Program-made: the position numbers and the translations under genes | Source: Nitrobacter vulgaris | GTDB lineage: Bacteria > Pseudomonadota > Alphaproteobacteria > Rhizobiales > Xanthobacteraceae | Assembly (NCBI RefSeq): GCF_031453995.1 | Contig: NZ_JAVDPZ010000012.1 | Coordinates: 50,606-114,605, forward strand | Direction of reading: 5' to 3' | DNA: 64,000 nucleotides | Shown here: one piece after another, positions 1 through 9,008 of the stretch | How positions within the stretch are numbered: the stretch's first letter is position 1 | Layout: every line of letters starts with the position of its first letter | The notes under the pieces: model-generated | Seen by the model: the letters and a program-made list of their open reading frames with translations, nothing else | What the model was told of the DNA's origin: nothing | The model's database searches: none

Positions 1-782
1 AGTATTTCGGCGAGCAGCTGTCCGGATTCGCTTTCACCAGGTATGGCTGGGTGCAGAGCTACGGCTCGCGCTGCGTTCGTCCGCCGATCCTGTTCGGCGA
101 CGTGTCCCGGCCCAAACCGATGACCGTCGGCTGGTGGAAATACGCGCAATCCCTGACGCCGAAGCCGATGAAGGGCATGCTCACCGGTCCCGTCACTATT
201 CTCAACTGGTCGTTCGTACGCGATGACGTGCCGCGTCGTCTCGCCTGCCGGCAGATTGCACTTGCTATCCGCGACGAGGTCGCGGACCTGGAGGCAGCCG
301 GAGCGTCGATGATCCAGATCGACGAGGCCGCGCTGCGCGAAGGGCTGCCGCTGCGCCGGTCCGAATGGAAGATATATCTCGACTGGGCTGTCGAATGTTT
401 CCGTCTGTGTGCGAGCGGCGTCGCCGACGCAACGCAGGTTCACACGCACATGTGCTACTCGGAGTTCAACGACATCATCGACGCGATCGCGGCGATGGAT
501 GCTGATGTCATCTCGATCGAGACGTCGCGCTCCAAGATGGAGCTGCTCGACGCCTTCAAGACCTACAAATACCCGAACGAGATCGGTCCCGGCGTCTACG
601 ACATTCACTCACCGCGGGTGCCTGCGGTTGATGAGATGACCGGCCTGCTCAAACTTGCACGCCAGCGCCTTTCCGACAGGCAGATCTGGATCAATCCGGA
701 TTGCGGGTTGAAGACCCGCAAGTGGGAAGAGGTCAGGCCGGCGCTTGTCAACATGGTGGAGGCGGCGAGGCTGATGCGTTAA
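1..782 (+). CDS. metE: Cobalamin-independent methionine synthase, C-terminal part (5' end outside window)
   Basis: The frame is open from base 3 to the stop at 780-782, so this is the 3' end of a gene that begins left of the window. The visible protein is the C-terminal catalytic barrel of MetE, which transfers the methyl group of methyltetrahydropteroyl-triglutamate to homocysteine to make methionine. Landmarks are GMLTGPVTILNWSF, IQIDEAALREGLPLRRS, the zinc-ligand segment HTHMCYSEFND, IETSRSKMELL, and the last zinc-ligand Cys in NPDCGLKTR close to the C-terminus. The reading is uninterrupted and ends where the family ends. One small oddity is QIDEAAL where enterobacterial MetE has QIDEPAL. 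No downstream partner gene is apparent; a truncated autotransporter follows. Confidence 0.96.
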   Translation, partial: YFGEQLSGFAFTRYGWVQSYGSRCVRPPILFGDVSRPKPMTVGWWKYAQSLTPKPMKGMLTGPVTILNWSFVRDDVPRRLACRQIALAIRDEVADLEAAGASMIQIDEAALREGLPLRRSEWKIYLDWAVECFRLCASGVADATQVHTHMCYSEFNDIIDAIAAMDADVISIETSRSKMELLDAFKTYKYPNEIGPGVYDIHSPRVPAVDEMTGLLKLARQRLSDRQIWINPDCGLKTRKWEEVRPALVNMVEAARLMR

Positions 783-936
783 CGCGCGGGCCGCGGACGA
801 TCGGCTGCGCCGAACGGGCATATATAGGGAGAGAGATGTGCCCGGCCGTCTCTCTCCCGGCGGTTACGACGTGTGCGCTCCGTGTGCAGTGAGCGATCGA
901 AAATGCGGGAAACCTCGTATGAAGACGAAGAATTGA

Positions 937-2741
937 GCGTACTCGGCGAGACCTGACGATCTGAATGCACAAGACAATGCAGGCACAACGGTCGCGAATG
1001 CTATCACGAGTAATGGCGGATTGATCCAAAACAACGCCGATACGCTAACCCTGTCGGGGAGTAACACCTATACCGGCACGACGACAGTGAACGCCGGCAC
1101 ACTCTCGGTGAACGGTTCGATCGTATCGTCGTCGCTGACGATGGTGAATGCAGGCGGCACGCTGGGCGGCAACGGCATCGTCGGCAACACCACAATCAAT
1201 GGCGGCACGCTGTCGCCGGGCAATTCGATCGGCACGCTGACGGTAGCTGGTAATCTCGTGCTGACTGCGGCGTCGACCTACATGGTCGAAGTGTCGCCAA
1301 CCGCGTCAGACTTCACTCATGTGACCGGTTCGGCGACGCTGGGTGGAGCGACCGTGGCGGCGCAGTTCGCTCCCGGCGCATACGTCGCGAAACGCTACAC
1401 CATTCTCACCGCCGATGGCGGCGTCAGCGGCACGTTTTCAGGCCCGGTGAACACCAACCTGCCGACCAACTTCAAGAGCTCGCTGGCTCATGACGGCAAC
1501 AATGCCTATCTCGATCTGACTTTGGATTTTGTCCTGCTCAGCGGTCTCAATCGCAATCAACAAGCGGTTGCGACCACGCTGACCAACTTCTTCAACAGCA
1601 CCGGCGAGACTCCGTTGGCGTTCGGCGCGCTGTCGCCGCAGGGGTTGACGCAGGTTTCCGGCGAACTGGGTACCGGCACTCAGCAGGCGACATTCAACGC
1701 GATGAACCTGTTCATGGGCGTGATGACCGACCCGTTCATGGCCGGACGTGGCGGCGATGGCGCATCATTCATTCCGACGGCCTATGCGGACGATACCACC
1801 GCACTCGGCTATGCCGCCAACGGGAAGGCGCGCAGCGCCTCGGAGCGCGATGCCTATGCCGCGATTTACCGCAAGGCGCCTCCGTTGGCGCCGACCTTCG
1901 GTCAACGCTGGAGCGTTTGGGCGGCGGGCTTCGGAGGTTCGCAGACCACCGACGGCAACAGCGTTGTCGGCTCTAACACCGCGACCAGCAGTGTTTATGG
2001 TGGCGCCGTCGGCGCCGATTACCGGGTATCGCCGGATACGTTGTTCGGCTTTGCAACGGCCGGCGGTGGAACCCAATTCCGCGTCGACAACGGGTTCGGC
2101 ACGGGGCGCTCCGATCTGTTCCAGGTCGGTGTCGATGCGCGTCACCGTATTGGAAATGCCTATTTCAGCGGCGCGCTGGCCTATGGTTGGCAGAACGTCA
2201 CCACGGATCGCATCGTGATGGCGAATGGCATCGAGCGGCTGCGTGCGAATTTTAACGCCAATGCTTTCTCAGGGCGCCTCGAAGGCGGCTACGCATTGCC
2301 ACCCCATTGGCGGGCATCACGCCCTATGCCGCGGGGCAATTCACCAGCTACGATCTGCCGGCCTATGCCGAGCAGGGCGGCGGCGGCAATCTGTTCGCGC
2401 TCAACTACGCGTCAAAAAATGTTACCGCATCACGCTCCGAACTAGGCTTGCGCACCGACCGGTCGTTCGCGCTCACCGATGCTATCTTCACATTGCGTGG
2501 CCGCGCGGCCTGGGCTCATAATTTCGGCACCAATCGCTCGATCTCAGCGACGTTCCAGTCGCTGCCCGGCGCGTCGTTTGTCGTCAACGGCGCGGCGCAA
2601 CCCGCCAACGTTGCACTGGTCACGGCTGCCGTTGAAATGAGCTGGGCCAACGGCTTCGCGGTCGCGGGCACCTTTGAAGGCGAGCTCGCCAACACGGTCG
2701 AGAGTTATGCCGGCAAAGCGGTGCTAAGGTACTCTTGGTAA
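937..2741 (+). pseudogene. Autotransporter, 5'-truncated and frameshifted
   Basis: From about 958 the frame encodes autotransporter-associated beta-strand repeats (LTLSGSNTYTGTTTVNAGTL, GGTLSPGNSIGTLTVAGNL). These are followed by a linker and an outer-membrane autotransporter beta-barrel (WSVWAAGFGGSQTTDG, VYGGAVGADYRV). An in-frame stop at 934-936 lies just upstream and no start or signal peptide is present, so most of the passenger is missing. At about 2292-2298 the barrel reading shifts: the first frame runs into nonsense after EGGYAL, while another frame resumes with ATPLAGITPYAAGQFTSYDL. This is consistent with loss of one base. The second frame finishes the barrel with the expected aromatic C-terminus (AVLRYSW). 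The product would have displayed a passenger at the surface; the gene as seen should be non-functional. Confidence 0.85.
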
Positions 2742-2866
2742 GCGGCATCGTTTCAGAAGCCGTATCTGAAGAGGGGGGGCGCTTTCTAAACACCCTCGAA
2801 CTCGGCTTTCGATCGCGCCAAGGCCAGGGTGGCCAGAAGCAATCGGCTCATGGGAACGATGATCGA

Positions 2867-3225
2867 TCAGGCCGTCCGGTTGCGGAATACGACAACCACA
2901 AGCAGCGCCATAGCCAACACCATGGTAAGCGAACCAACGATGGGTGCCGCTTGATAGGCTGTGCCCCCCACAATCACGAGGGCTATTCCGGCTGGAAGCA
3001 GAATGCCGCCGAAAATGTGAAGCCAGCCCTGAATCCGGGCCAGCGTTGTTCTGTCTGCGGCCGGATCATCCTGTAGTAAAGGCCGAACAGAAACAGCAGG
3101 ACGCCGCCGACTAGGTTGAGGTGGGTATGAGCCGGCGCAAGGACGAAGTTCTGCTGGATCCCCATTGCGATGCCAGCAATCATGCCTACAAGCAAATCAC
3201 GACACTGGCGTGATCGTTCGCTCAT
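2867..3225 (-). pseudogene. Small multi-spanning membrane protein, frameshifted
   Basis: The minus-strand frame from 3225 encodes a membrane protein with the motif APAHTHLNLVGGVLLFLFGLYYR. I associate this motif with small membrane proteins resembling part of heme-copper oxidase subunit I. After YYRMIRP (near 3060-3070) the frame drifts, but an adjacent frame continues plausibly with ARIQGWLHIFGGILLPAGI, APIVGSLTMVLAMALLVV and a stop at 2867-2869. One lost base explains both halves. Joined, they give roughly 120 residues with about four hydrophobic helices and no loss of family features. Function is unknown. The gene sits in the decayed stretch between metE and dusA. Confidence 0.7.
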
Positions 3226-3528
3226 TCACAAACTAACTTATCTCTTCATCAGGCGTCGTCCAAATCGATCTATATCAATCGGCCCACGAAGCGCCGGCAA
3301 GCCTTCGGCCGATTCTTGATAGATAGACTTTCGCTGCGAGCCACCGCCCGTCGAAACGGTCCCAAAAACTGAATCGTGTCTGGCGGTGCGAGTCCACAGA
3401 CGCGCCACGATCCGTCGCCTTGTGCTCGCCTGCCAATTGCATGAAAAACTTAGGTTCTGATACAAATATTGCAGCTCGTGAATTTTTGGTAGCGTCATTC
3501 GTTGGCATTTTCCCGTGGAGATTGAGAA

Positions 3529-3798
3529 ATGGACTTTGAAATGGTTTTCGCAGCCGCATTGCTCACTGACGACATACTCGCTGCAATTCATGACCTGCAT
3601 GCCTACGCAAACGGCGGCGGAACGTCCATTAGCCGTAACAGACTTCGCGAAATCGTCGATAAATACGTGACCTATGACGAGAAGGATTTTGCAGAACTTC
3701 GCAGGGATGTGGATTGGAGCGCTGTTGTATCGTATTGGCGCGAAGCGGTCGCGCACATGGAAGAGGCGATCAAGGGAGAAGTTCCCGTGTACAAATAA
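3529..3798 (+). CDS. Small hypothetical protein
   Basis: An 89-residue ORF begins at an ATG preceded by a GGAGA-like ribosome-binding site (CGTGGAGATTGAG). The protein is acidic and predicted largely helical (DILAAIHDLHAYANGG, LREIVDKYVTYDEKDF, REAVAHMEEAIKGE), with no signal peptide, membrane segment or cysteine motif. I do not recognise a family. Composition is closer to coding than the surrounding DNA. It lies alone in the accessory stretch left of dusA, so it may be a passenger of a former mobile element; that is inference. Confidence 0.5.
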   Translation: MDFEMVFAAALLTDDILAAIHDLHAYANGGGTSISRNRLREIVDKYVTYDEKDFAELRRDVDWSAVVSYWREAVAHMEEAIKGEVPVYK

Positions 3799-4246
3799 GT
3801 CTCGGGACAAATTCGAAAGTGCGCCATTTCGCGCGAAGCGGTCGATTGCGCCGGCGCAAATGCTACGAGATGAGATGCCGAGCAATGGCGTGAGCTAAGG
3901 GGCATATCGATGCAGTGGAAGCAGTACCGACGACGCTGACAGCGGTGAGTTCGCGAGTGCGGTCTTGCTAAAAGTATGGTGAACCGCCAAGGGATCATCG
4001 GCACTTTAAACGGCGCGCGACGTCCTGCTCTCCGCTCGCGCCGTTCACGTGCTATCAGGGTAGACGCCGTGAATCACCCTACCTATATCGCAGCGCCTCA
4101 CAACGTAATCTGCTTGCCAGCGTCCCAACTTCGTTGAAGGGCGACTACCGTGAACACGGTGAGGCCGATATGGCAGTTAACCTATTCACTCTTTGGTGCC
4201 CTGGTTCGTCCGTGCTGGCAACTCGCGAACATGTTCGCGGCCCGCT
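3799..4246. other. Gene-poor stretch
   Basis: No coding frame with a plausible start, ribosome-binding site and protein-like composition is visible on either strand. I saw no tRNA or clear terminator. It is part of the low-density accessory stretch between metE and dusA. Confidence 0.5.
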
Positions 4247-4486
4247 TCATCCGATCTCAGATGACTGACTCGGGCTATGGATGCGTTCGGCAAGTTCGTG
4301 CAGGCATTCCACCGCGTGGCTACGTTCCACACCTTGCAAAGTGGTCAACCAATCTTCAACGGCGCACATCACACCGAATGAAACTTCGTGGTCCGAGAAC
4401 TTCTCGAAGCTCTGCAACTTGCTCAGAAATAGCTTCGTTTGATCTTCAACGATCTCTGAGTTCCAAACGATATCTGAGTTCCGCAT
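4247..4486 (-). CDS. Small hypothetical protein
   Basis: A 79-residue ORF starts at an ATG with a good upstream ribosome-binding site on the minus strand (AAGGAAGA, 6-7 bases before the ATG). The product is acidic and helical (DQTKLFLSKLQSFEKFSDHE, VERSHAVECLHELAERIHSP) with no export signal or membrane helix. I recognise no domain. The longer plus-strand frame over the same bases lacks a ribosome-binding site and looks like a shadow. It is isolated, and transfer from elsewhere is possible given the neighbouring integrase remnant. Confidence 0.55.
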   Translation of the reverse strand: MRNSDIVWNSEIVEDQTKLFLSKLQSFEKFSDHEVSFGVMCAVEDWLTTLQGVERSHAVECLHELAERIHSPSQSSEIG

Positions 4487-5071
4487 AGCATTCTTCCTTT
4501 TGGGTCGACTCGATTGTTACTTCAAAAGGCAAACGTGGCAGAACAATAGCGATGAAGTCGATGAATGACTCACGAAATATTACCCGAGTATCCTTTTTAT
4601 GTAGCAGAGTTGTGCAACGATTTGGTTAAGTGCTCGTTCCATCTGGATCTGGAATCTCTTTAGCGTTTCAAACACAATGCTCCTAGTCGCGAACTATGCG
4701 CTTCCTCCTGTTCAGCGCAAGCCGACGAAGAAATAGAAAACCTGTGCCGGGAACGTTGTGGCGGTGAGCGCTCGTTTCGCCGCCTTCGTCGTTCAGATGG
4801 CGTTTGGCGTCTGTTGGATCGTTGCTCTGAGAGAGAGCCTGCCTGATCGGGACTGCCGGCCCGGTACCAACACTGGGGGGATGGACCGGCAGCCCCTAGC
4901 CGGACGCCTCCCGGCTCTCCGATCATATTCGAAAGATCACCAGGGAATCCATGCGACGATCCGTCATCTTGGCGGCGATGGTTCGTGATGACGGCCGCGC
5001 AACTGCGCGGCGCTGCATGCTTCAAGGCGATGTCTGCGGCGACCTGTCAGTGTCACGATGGCCCCGCGATG
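4487..5071. other. Gene-poor stretch left of the integrase remnant
   Basis: No intact gene is seen. Minus-strand frames here are rich in Arg and Ser and look like out-of-frame translations. The stretch probably holds degraded remains of the element that carried the integrase, but nothing beyond the integrase itself could be identified. Confidence 0.45.
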
Positions 5072-5244
5072 CATCGATAGAGATGTTGCGATGATGTCGG
5101 TGCTTTTGATGTCGGTGCAATCCATGTTCGCAATGCGGCAGGTCTGATCGACCGCAGCACCTGAGCTTTCGTTTTACCGATTTCCTTCCGCGGCATGGCG
5201 ATGTACTTGTCGATCGCATCGCCCAGCGTGGAGTTCAAGCCCAC
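5072..5244 (-). pseudogene. Tyrosine-recombinase integrase, N-terminal remnant
   Basis: The minus-strand frame from 5244 reads TLGDAIDKYIAMPRKEIGKT then KAQVLRSIR. This resembles the N-terminal SAM-like DNA-binding domain of a family of phage or island integrases. It then loses register, and an adjacent frame supplies IANMDCTDIKSTDIIATSL, matching the next segment of the same domain. No catalytic domain (R..HxxR..Y) follows, so this is a frameshifted, truncated fragment. It starts 38 bases from the dusA ATG and points away from dusA, the arrangement known for elements that integrate into the 5' end of dusA. The family assignment is by recalled motif and should be tested by a profile search. 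Confidence 0.65.
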
Positions 5245-5282
5245 AGCGCTTCGTCATCCGCGCCTGTAAGATATTGGTTAGA

Positions 5283-6368
5283 ATGAAAAAATCTGCAAAG
5301 AAATATGAATCCATATTTAGCGTCGCCCCGATGATGGAGTGGACCGATCGGCATTGCCGCGTGTTCCATCGCCTGCTCGCGCGCAAGGCGCGGCTCTATA
5401 CCGAAATGCTCACGACCGGCGCGGTGATTCATGGCGCGCGCGATCGGTTGCTTGGGTTCAGCGACGTCGAACACCCGGTCGCGCTCCAGCTTGGTGGATC
5501 GAATCCAGTTGATCTCGCTACTTCAGCAAAGATCGGCGAGGATTTCGGTTACGACGAAATCAATCTGAATGTCGGCTGCCCGTCAGACCGGGTGAAGGAC
5601 GGCCGGTTCGGAGCTTGTTTGATGGCTGAGCCGGACGTCGTTGCCGAGACTGTCAACGCCATGAAACGCGCAGTGTCTATTCCGGTCACCGTGAAGTGCA
5701 GAATCGGAATCGACAACCAGGATCCGGAAACAGGCCTTGACACATTCGCGCGCAAGGTCAACGACGCCGGCGTCGATGCGCTGATCGTCCACGCGCGGAA
5801 AGCCTGGCTCCAGGGACTATCTCCGAAGGAAAATCGCGATATCCCGCCGCTGGATTATGACAGGGTTTACCGGTTGAAAGCCTCGCTTCCCGACCTGCCT
5901 ATCATTGTCAACGGTGGCATCGGCGGGATCTCGGAAGCGAAACAACATCTGGCGCATGCCGATGGCGTCATGCTGGGTCGCGCTGCCTATCACGAGCCGC
6001 GGCTTCTGCTGAAAGTCGATACCGAGCTCTTCGGCGAGGCAGCTCCGTACGCGACGATGAAGCGTGCGCTGGAGGCCATGATACCCTACATCGAAGATCA
6101 ACTGGCAGGCGGCGCGCGGTTGCATTCCATCACCCGGCATCTTGTCGGCGCGTTTCATGGCGTGCCGGGGGGACGGGCGTTTCGGCGCTATCTTGCCGAG
6201 AACGCTGTGAAGGCCGATGCCGGTGTCGATATTCTGCGGGAGGCGATTGCGCTGGTGGATGAGCTTCCGGCGTATTCCGTAAACGTGGATAGCTCGGGGT
6301 CGGAACGCGCTGCTCATAGCGCACGCACGATCAGGACCAGTACGGCGAAGCTCGCCACGTCGGCATAG
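5283..6368 (+). CDS. dusA: tRNA-dihydrouridine synthase A
   Basis: DusA reduces uridines in the D-loop of tRNA (U20/U20a) using FMN and NADPH. The protein (361 residues from the ATG at 5283) has the FMN-barrel start SVAPMMEWTDRHCRVFHRLL, LQLGGSNP, the catalytic-Cys motif NVGCPSDRV (Cys about residue 99), VKCRIGID, LIVHARKAWLQGLSPKENR, and VNGGIG with VMLGRAAY for phosphate binding. Length and motifs are typical. A TTG at 5274 extends the frame by three codons, but the ATG is preferred. The first 11-12 codons and the region just upstream are strikingly AT-rich, whereas GC-rich coding begins at the conserved VAPMMEWTD segment. Together with the adjacent integrase remnant this suggests the 5' end was supplied by an integrated element. 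Confidence 0.96.
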   Translation: MKKSAKKYESIFSVAPMMEWTDRHCRVFHRLLARKARLYTEMLTTGAVIHGARDRLLGFSDVEHPVALQLGGSNPVDLATSAKIGEDFGYDEINLNVGCPSDRVKDGRFGACLMAEPDVVAETVNAMKRAVSIPVTVKCRIGIDNQDPETGLDTFARKVNDAGVDALIVHARKAWLQGLSPKENRDIPPLDYDRVYRLKASLPDLPIIVNGGIGGISEAKQHLAHADGVMLGRAAYHEPRLLLKVDTELFGEAAPYATMKRALEAMIPYIEDQLAGGARLHSITRHLVGAFHGVPGGRAFRRYLAENAVKADAGVDILREAIALVDELPAYSVNVDSSGSERAAHSARTIRTSTAKLATSA

Positions 6369-6486
6369 TGGCCGAACGAAATTCAAAATCGGAATCCTTA
6401 TCCGCGCGACATGCCGCTACGTCGCGTTCGTGAAGTATGACCACGTTTATATTCCAGGTTCGTCAACAAAGGCGGCGATCTGACGA

Positions 6487-7503
6487 TTACGCCAGCATGG
6501 CATCGAGAGCCGGTGTGGTCAGTTCAGTGACGGCATCGCCGTGCCTAAAGAGGACAAGCGCCGCAAGCTCGTGCTTGACGGCGAAATCGACACCGGCGTC
6601 CGGTCCCAGCACCATCAGCGCCGTGGCGTAGCCATCCGCTTCCATGCACGAGCGATGCAGGACCGTCGCAGTCATCATGCCGTTAGCGATCGGCCATCCG
6701 GTTCGCGGATCCAGGGTGTGGGAGAAGTGGTCCGCGCCGCGTGTGAAACCGCGTTCGCATCCGGACGTCGCGATCGCAAGCTGGTGCAATGCGACCAGAA
6801 TCGATTCGGCGGCGACATCGGTCGTCGACCGCTCCGGTCGGTCGATCTCGACCCACCACGGGCTGCCGTCCGGTTTCACGCCGTGGCCTCGCAATTCGCC
6901 GCCGATCTCCACCAACGCGTTGTGAATCCCAAGCTCGCCCAACGTTTCCGCCACCAGATCGACCGCAAATCCTTTGGCGATGCCACAGAGATCAAGCGGT
7001 CCGCAATTGGATCGCCGCAGGCGTCGGGCGCTGGTATCGAGGTCAAGCTGTTGCCATCCGCATTCTCTGTGGCGTCGAGCAACCTCATCAGACGGTGGCG
7101 GCGAGCCGCGCGAGCCGCTCGGGCCAAAACCCCAGAGATCGACCAGCGCTCCCATGGTGGGATCGTAAGCGCCGCCGGATTCCGCCGCGATGCGCAGCGC
7201 GCTCGCCATGACGCGGCCGAATTCCCGTGGCAGATCCTGCCATTGGTTCAGCGCCAAGCGGTTAAACCGGCTGATGTCGGACTGGCTTTCCCACGGGCTC
7301 ATCTGCGCGGTCACGCGCTCGAGGGCCAGCGGAATCATCCGATTCACCGTTTGCACGCTTGTCGACGAGCCAACAAACTTGACCGACCAGGTGGTGCCCA
7401 TGGTCGAGCCGGCCAGCTCTCGGATGCGCTCGCCCGCAGGTGCAGCGTGCGGCATCTCCGGGATTGTCGGGATAGCCACACGCCGCGTGATCGACGCCGT
7501 CAT
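6487..7503 (-). CDS. apbE: FAD:protein FMN transferase
   Basis: ApbE transfers FMN from FAD onto a Ser or Thr of exported redox proteins, using magnesium. The 338-residue protein shows the family motifs in order: GSTMGTTWSVKF, the segment PWESQSDISRFN, SGGAYDPTMGALVDLWGFG, DLCGIAKGFAVDLV, LVEIGGELRGHG, and HTLDPRTGWP with its metal-binding surroundings. The N-terminus lacks a clear signal peptide from this start, although ApbE proteins usually act outside the cytoplasm. It is the last gene of a minus-strand operon, 8 bases after a DUF4198 gene and downstream of DUF2271 and PepSY membrane genes. I see no canonical flavinylation motif in those partners, so its substrate is unclear. Confidence 0.93.
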   Translation of the reverse strand: MTASITRRVAIPTIPEMPHAAPAGERIRELAGSTMGTTWSVKFVGSSTSVQTVNRMIPLALERVTAQMSPWESQSDISRFNRLALNQWQDLPREFGRVMASALRIAAESGGAYDPTMGALVDLWGFGPSGSRGSPPPSDEVARRHRECGWQQLDLDTSARRLRRSNCGPLDLCGIAKGFAVDLVAETLGELGIHNALVEIGGELRGHGVKPDGSPWWVEIDRPERSTTDVAAESILVALHQLAIATSGCERGFTRGADHFSHTLDPRTGWPIANGMMTATVLHRSCMEADGYATALMVLGPDAGVDFAVKHELAALVLFRHGDAVTELTTPALDAMLA

Positions 7504-7511
7504 GGGCGTGG

Positions 7512-8321
7512 TTACTGCGGCAGCACTTCGACCGTGGTGATGTAAGTGCTGCGGCGCTGGGCGTCCTTGATCTTGCTCTTGTCGTCTTGCACTGATGCTT
7601 TCATCCAGTAGAAACCGGGATCCGGGAAGGTGATGCTGAAGGTGCCGGTCTCGTCGGTCGTTGCCTTGCTCTCGTTCAGTGTATCGCGATAGCGGATTCC
7701 GCCGGGAACAATTTCCACCGCGACACCAGTGGCGGGCTGGCCGTCCATTACGAGACGGAACGTCGCCTTCTCTCCAACCATCAGACTGTTCGGATGCGTC
7801 ACCGGGATCATCTCGAGTCCGACGCCGGTTGGTTTCAGTGTGTCAACTGAGGGCTTCCCCGATGTAACGAAGGATTCGATTCGGCTGCGGTTTTCCGTGA
7901 CCTTTACGTCGGTCGCCTTGGCGGGAATGGCCTTGGCTAGTTCGTCAGGCTTGCCGCGCCAGCGCTTGTTCTCTCCGTCCAGTTTATAGCTGGCGAACAG
8001 ACCCTGCTGGGTCAACATCAATTTGTAGGTGCCGGGTTGCGCCAGTTTGAAATCGAAGGTGTTGCGGAAGTGGCCTTTAGTCAGATTCTCCGGCGCGACG
8101 GCTTTGCCGTCGGGGCCCTCGATCGTGAGGTTGTCGAGTGGCAACGGGTTATGTTCAAAATAGAAGAGGTCGTTGGAGATGGCGCCATCGACCGTGACCC
8201 AGAGGTCAGGGCCGGACAGCACGGTTGCCGATGGCAGCAGCCAGGGGCGGTGAGCCTGCGCGGGCAGGGCAAGCAGCGAGACCGCCGCAGCGATCAATGC
8301 GAACTTGAGGTGGTTGGTCAT
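7512..8321 (-). CDS. Periplasmic DUF4198 family protein
   Basis: The ATG at 8321 is preceded by AAAGGA and gives a 269-residue protein with a clear signal peptide (hydrophobic core ALIAAAVSLLALPAQA) and mature start HRPWLLPSATVL. This is typical of DUF4198 proteins, beta-rich periplasmic proteins related to nickel/cobalt uptake accessory proteins. A central part (ISNDLFYFEHNPLPLDNL) is followed by a C-terminal Ig-like domain (TDETGTFSITFPDPGFYWMK). An open frame continues upstream to 8471, but that part is repeat DNA and carries no signal peptide. In this operon DUF4198 accompanies PepSY, DUF2271 and ApbE, a combination seen with iron-uptake or flavin redox loci. The ligand is unknown. Confidence 0.85.
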   Translation of the reverse strand: MTNHLKFALIAAAVSLLALPAQAHRPWLLPSATVLSGPDLWVTVDGAISNDLFYFEHNPLPLDNLTIEGPDGKAVAPENLTKGHFRNTFDFKLAQPGTYKLMLTQQGLFASYKLDGENKRWRGKPDELAKAIPAKATDVKVTENRSRIESFVTSGKPSVDTLKPTGVGLEMIPVTHPNSLMVGEKATFRLVMDGQPATGVAVEIVPGGIRYRDTLNESKATTDETGTFSITFPDPGFYWMKASVQDDKSKIKDAQRRSTYITTVEVLPQ

Positions 8322-8390
8322 GGCGAAATCCTTTCCATGAAAGCTGTGAAAGCGATAAATGCACGGCGTCTTCGTAGGCGCGCGGATCAG

Positions 8391-8485
8391 AGCGTTTTCG
8401 AACGACGTGAATACCGGCTCTCGTGAAGAAAACGCGTCAGATCGAATTGAGAATTCCGCTTCTGATTTCATCAGAAGCGAAAGCT
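8391..8485. repeat. Interspersed palindromic repeat, family C (copy 1)
   Basis: A 95-base element runs from AGCGTTTTCGAACGA through TCGTGAAGAAAACGCGTCAG to the hairpin CCGCTTCTGATTTCATCAGA. It lies between the DUF2271 and DUF4198 genes inside an operon. Related copies are at 12138-12210, 33159-33187 (hairpin only) and 54646-54738 (opposite orientation). Such elements are common between genes in Bradyrhizobiaceae genomes. Confidence 0.75.
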
Positions 8486-8998
8486 CTATGGATTCAATTT
8501 CAATGTGACTGTGCCAAGCTCACGTTCACCCTTGGCTTCGCTGGTTGCCGGGGCTTTCGGCGGCCATTCGAATGGGATTTTCAGCAGCTCACGGCCGCCG
8601 ACTTCGCGAGCGGCCTCGATGACGAGCTGGTATTTGCCGGGGGGCAGTCCTTCGAGCGGCTTGCCGGCGCTATCAAACTTGATCTGATGGGTACCGGGCG
8701 CGCGGGTTGGACTGGACAATCCATCGACGGGCATCGTCAGTTCGCGGCCCGAGCGGCGCCACCACTGCCGCATGTCCTTGAGCCACTTCGTACCCTCGTT
8801 TTTCTTGTGGTTGACGTCGTACCACACGGCGAGGTTGGTGATCTTGCCGCCGTCTGCCTGTTCCACCCACATGGCGACGTAAGGCTTGTGGTACTCGGCG
8901 ACGGCGAGCTGGGGAATATCTATGCTGATCGTCGCCTCGGAGGCCAGCGACGAGCCTGCGGCAAGGGTCGAGAGTGCGGCGGAAATCAGGAGACGCAT
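8486..8998 (-). CDS. Exported DUF2271 family protein
   Basis: The 170-residue product has a short signal peptide (MRLLISAALSTLAAGSSLAS) and a DUF2271 body: ISIDIPQLAVAEYHKPYVAM, VEQADGGKITNLAVWYD, KWLKDMRQWWRRSG, and the family signature near the end LVIEAAREVGGRELLKIPF. Family members are periplasmic and cluster with PepSY and ApbE genes; their chemistry has not, to my knowledge, been settled. It lies 10 bases downstream of the PepSY membrane gene, so co-transcription is near certain. The repeat element that follows separates it from the DUF4198 gene. No cysteine or heme motif and no SGAT-like flavinylation motif is visible. Confidence 0.85.
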   Translation of the reverse strand: MRLLISAALSTLAAGSSLASEATISIDIPQLAVAEYHKPYVAMWVEQADGGKITNLAVWYDVNHKKNEGTKWLKDMRQWWRRSGRELTMPVDGLSSPTRAPGTHQIKFDSAGKPLEGLPPGKYQLVIEAAREVGGRELLKIPFEWPPKAPATSEAKGERELGTVTLKLNP

Positions 8999-9008
8999 TG
9001 TTTACCTT

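Noticed and set aside
2735..3076. 113-codon plus-strand ORF after the autotransporter
   Set aside because: It overlaps the minus-strand membrane pseudogene, whose two frames carry family sequence; this frame does not.
6541..7545. 334-codon plus-strand frame opposite apbE
   Set aside because: Antisense shadow; the minus-strand ApbE motifs are unambiguous.
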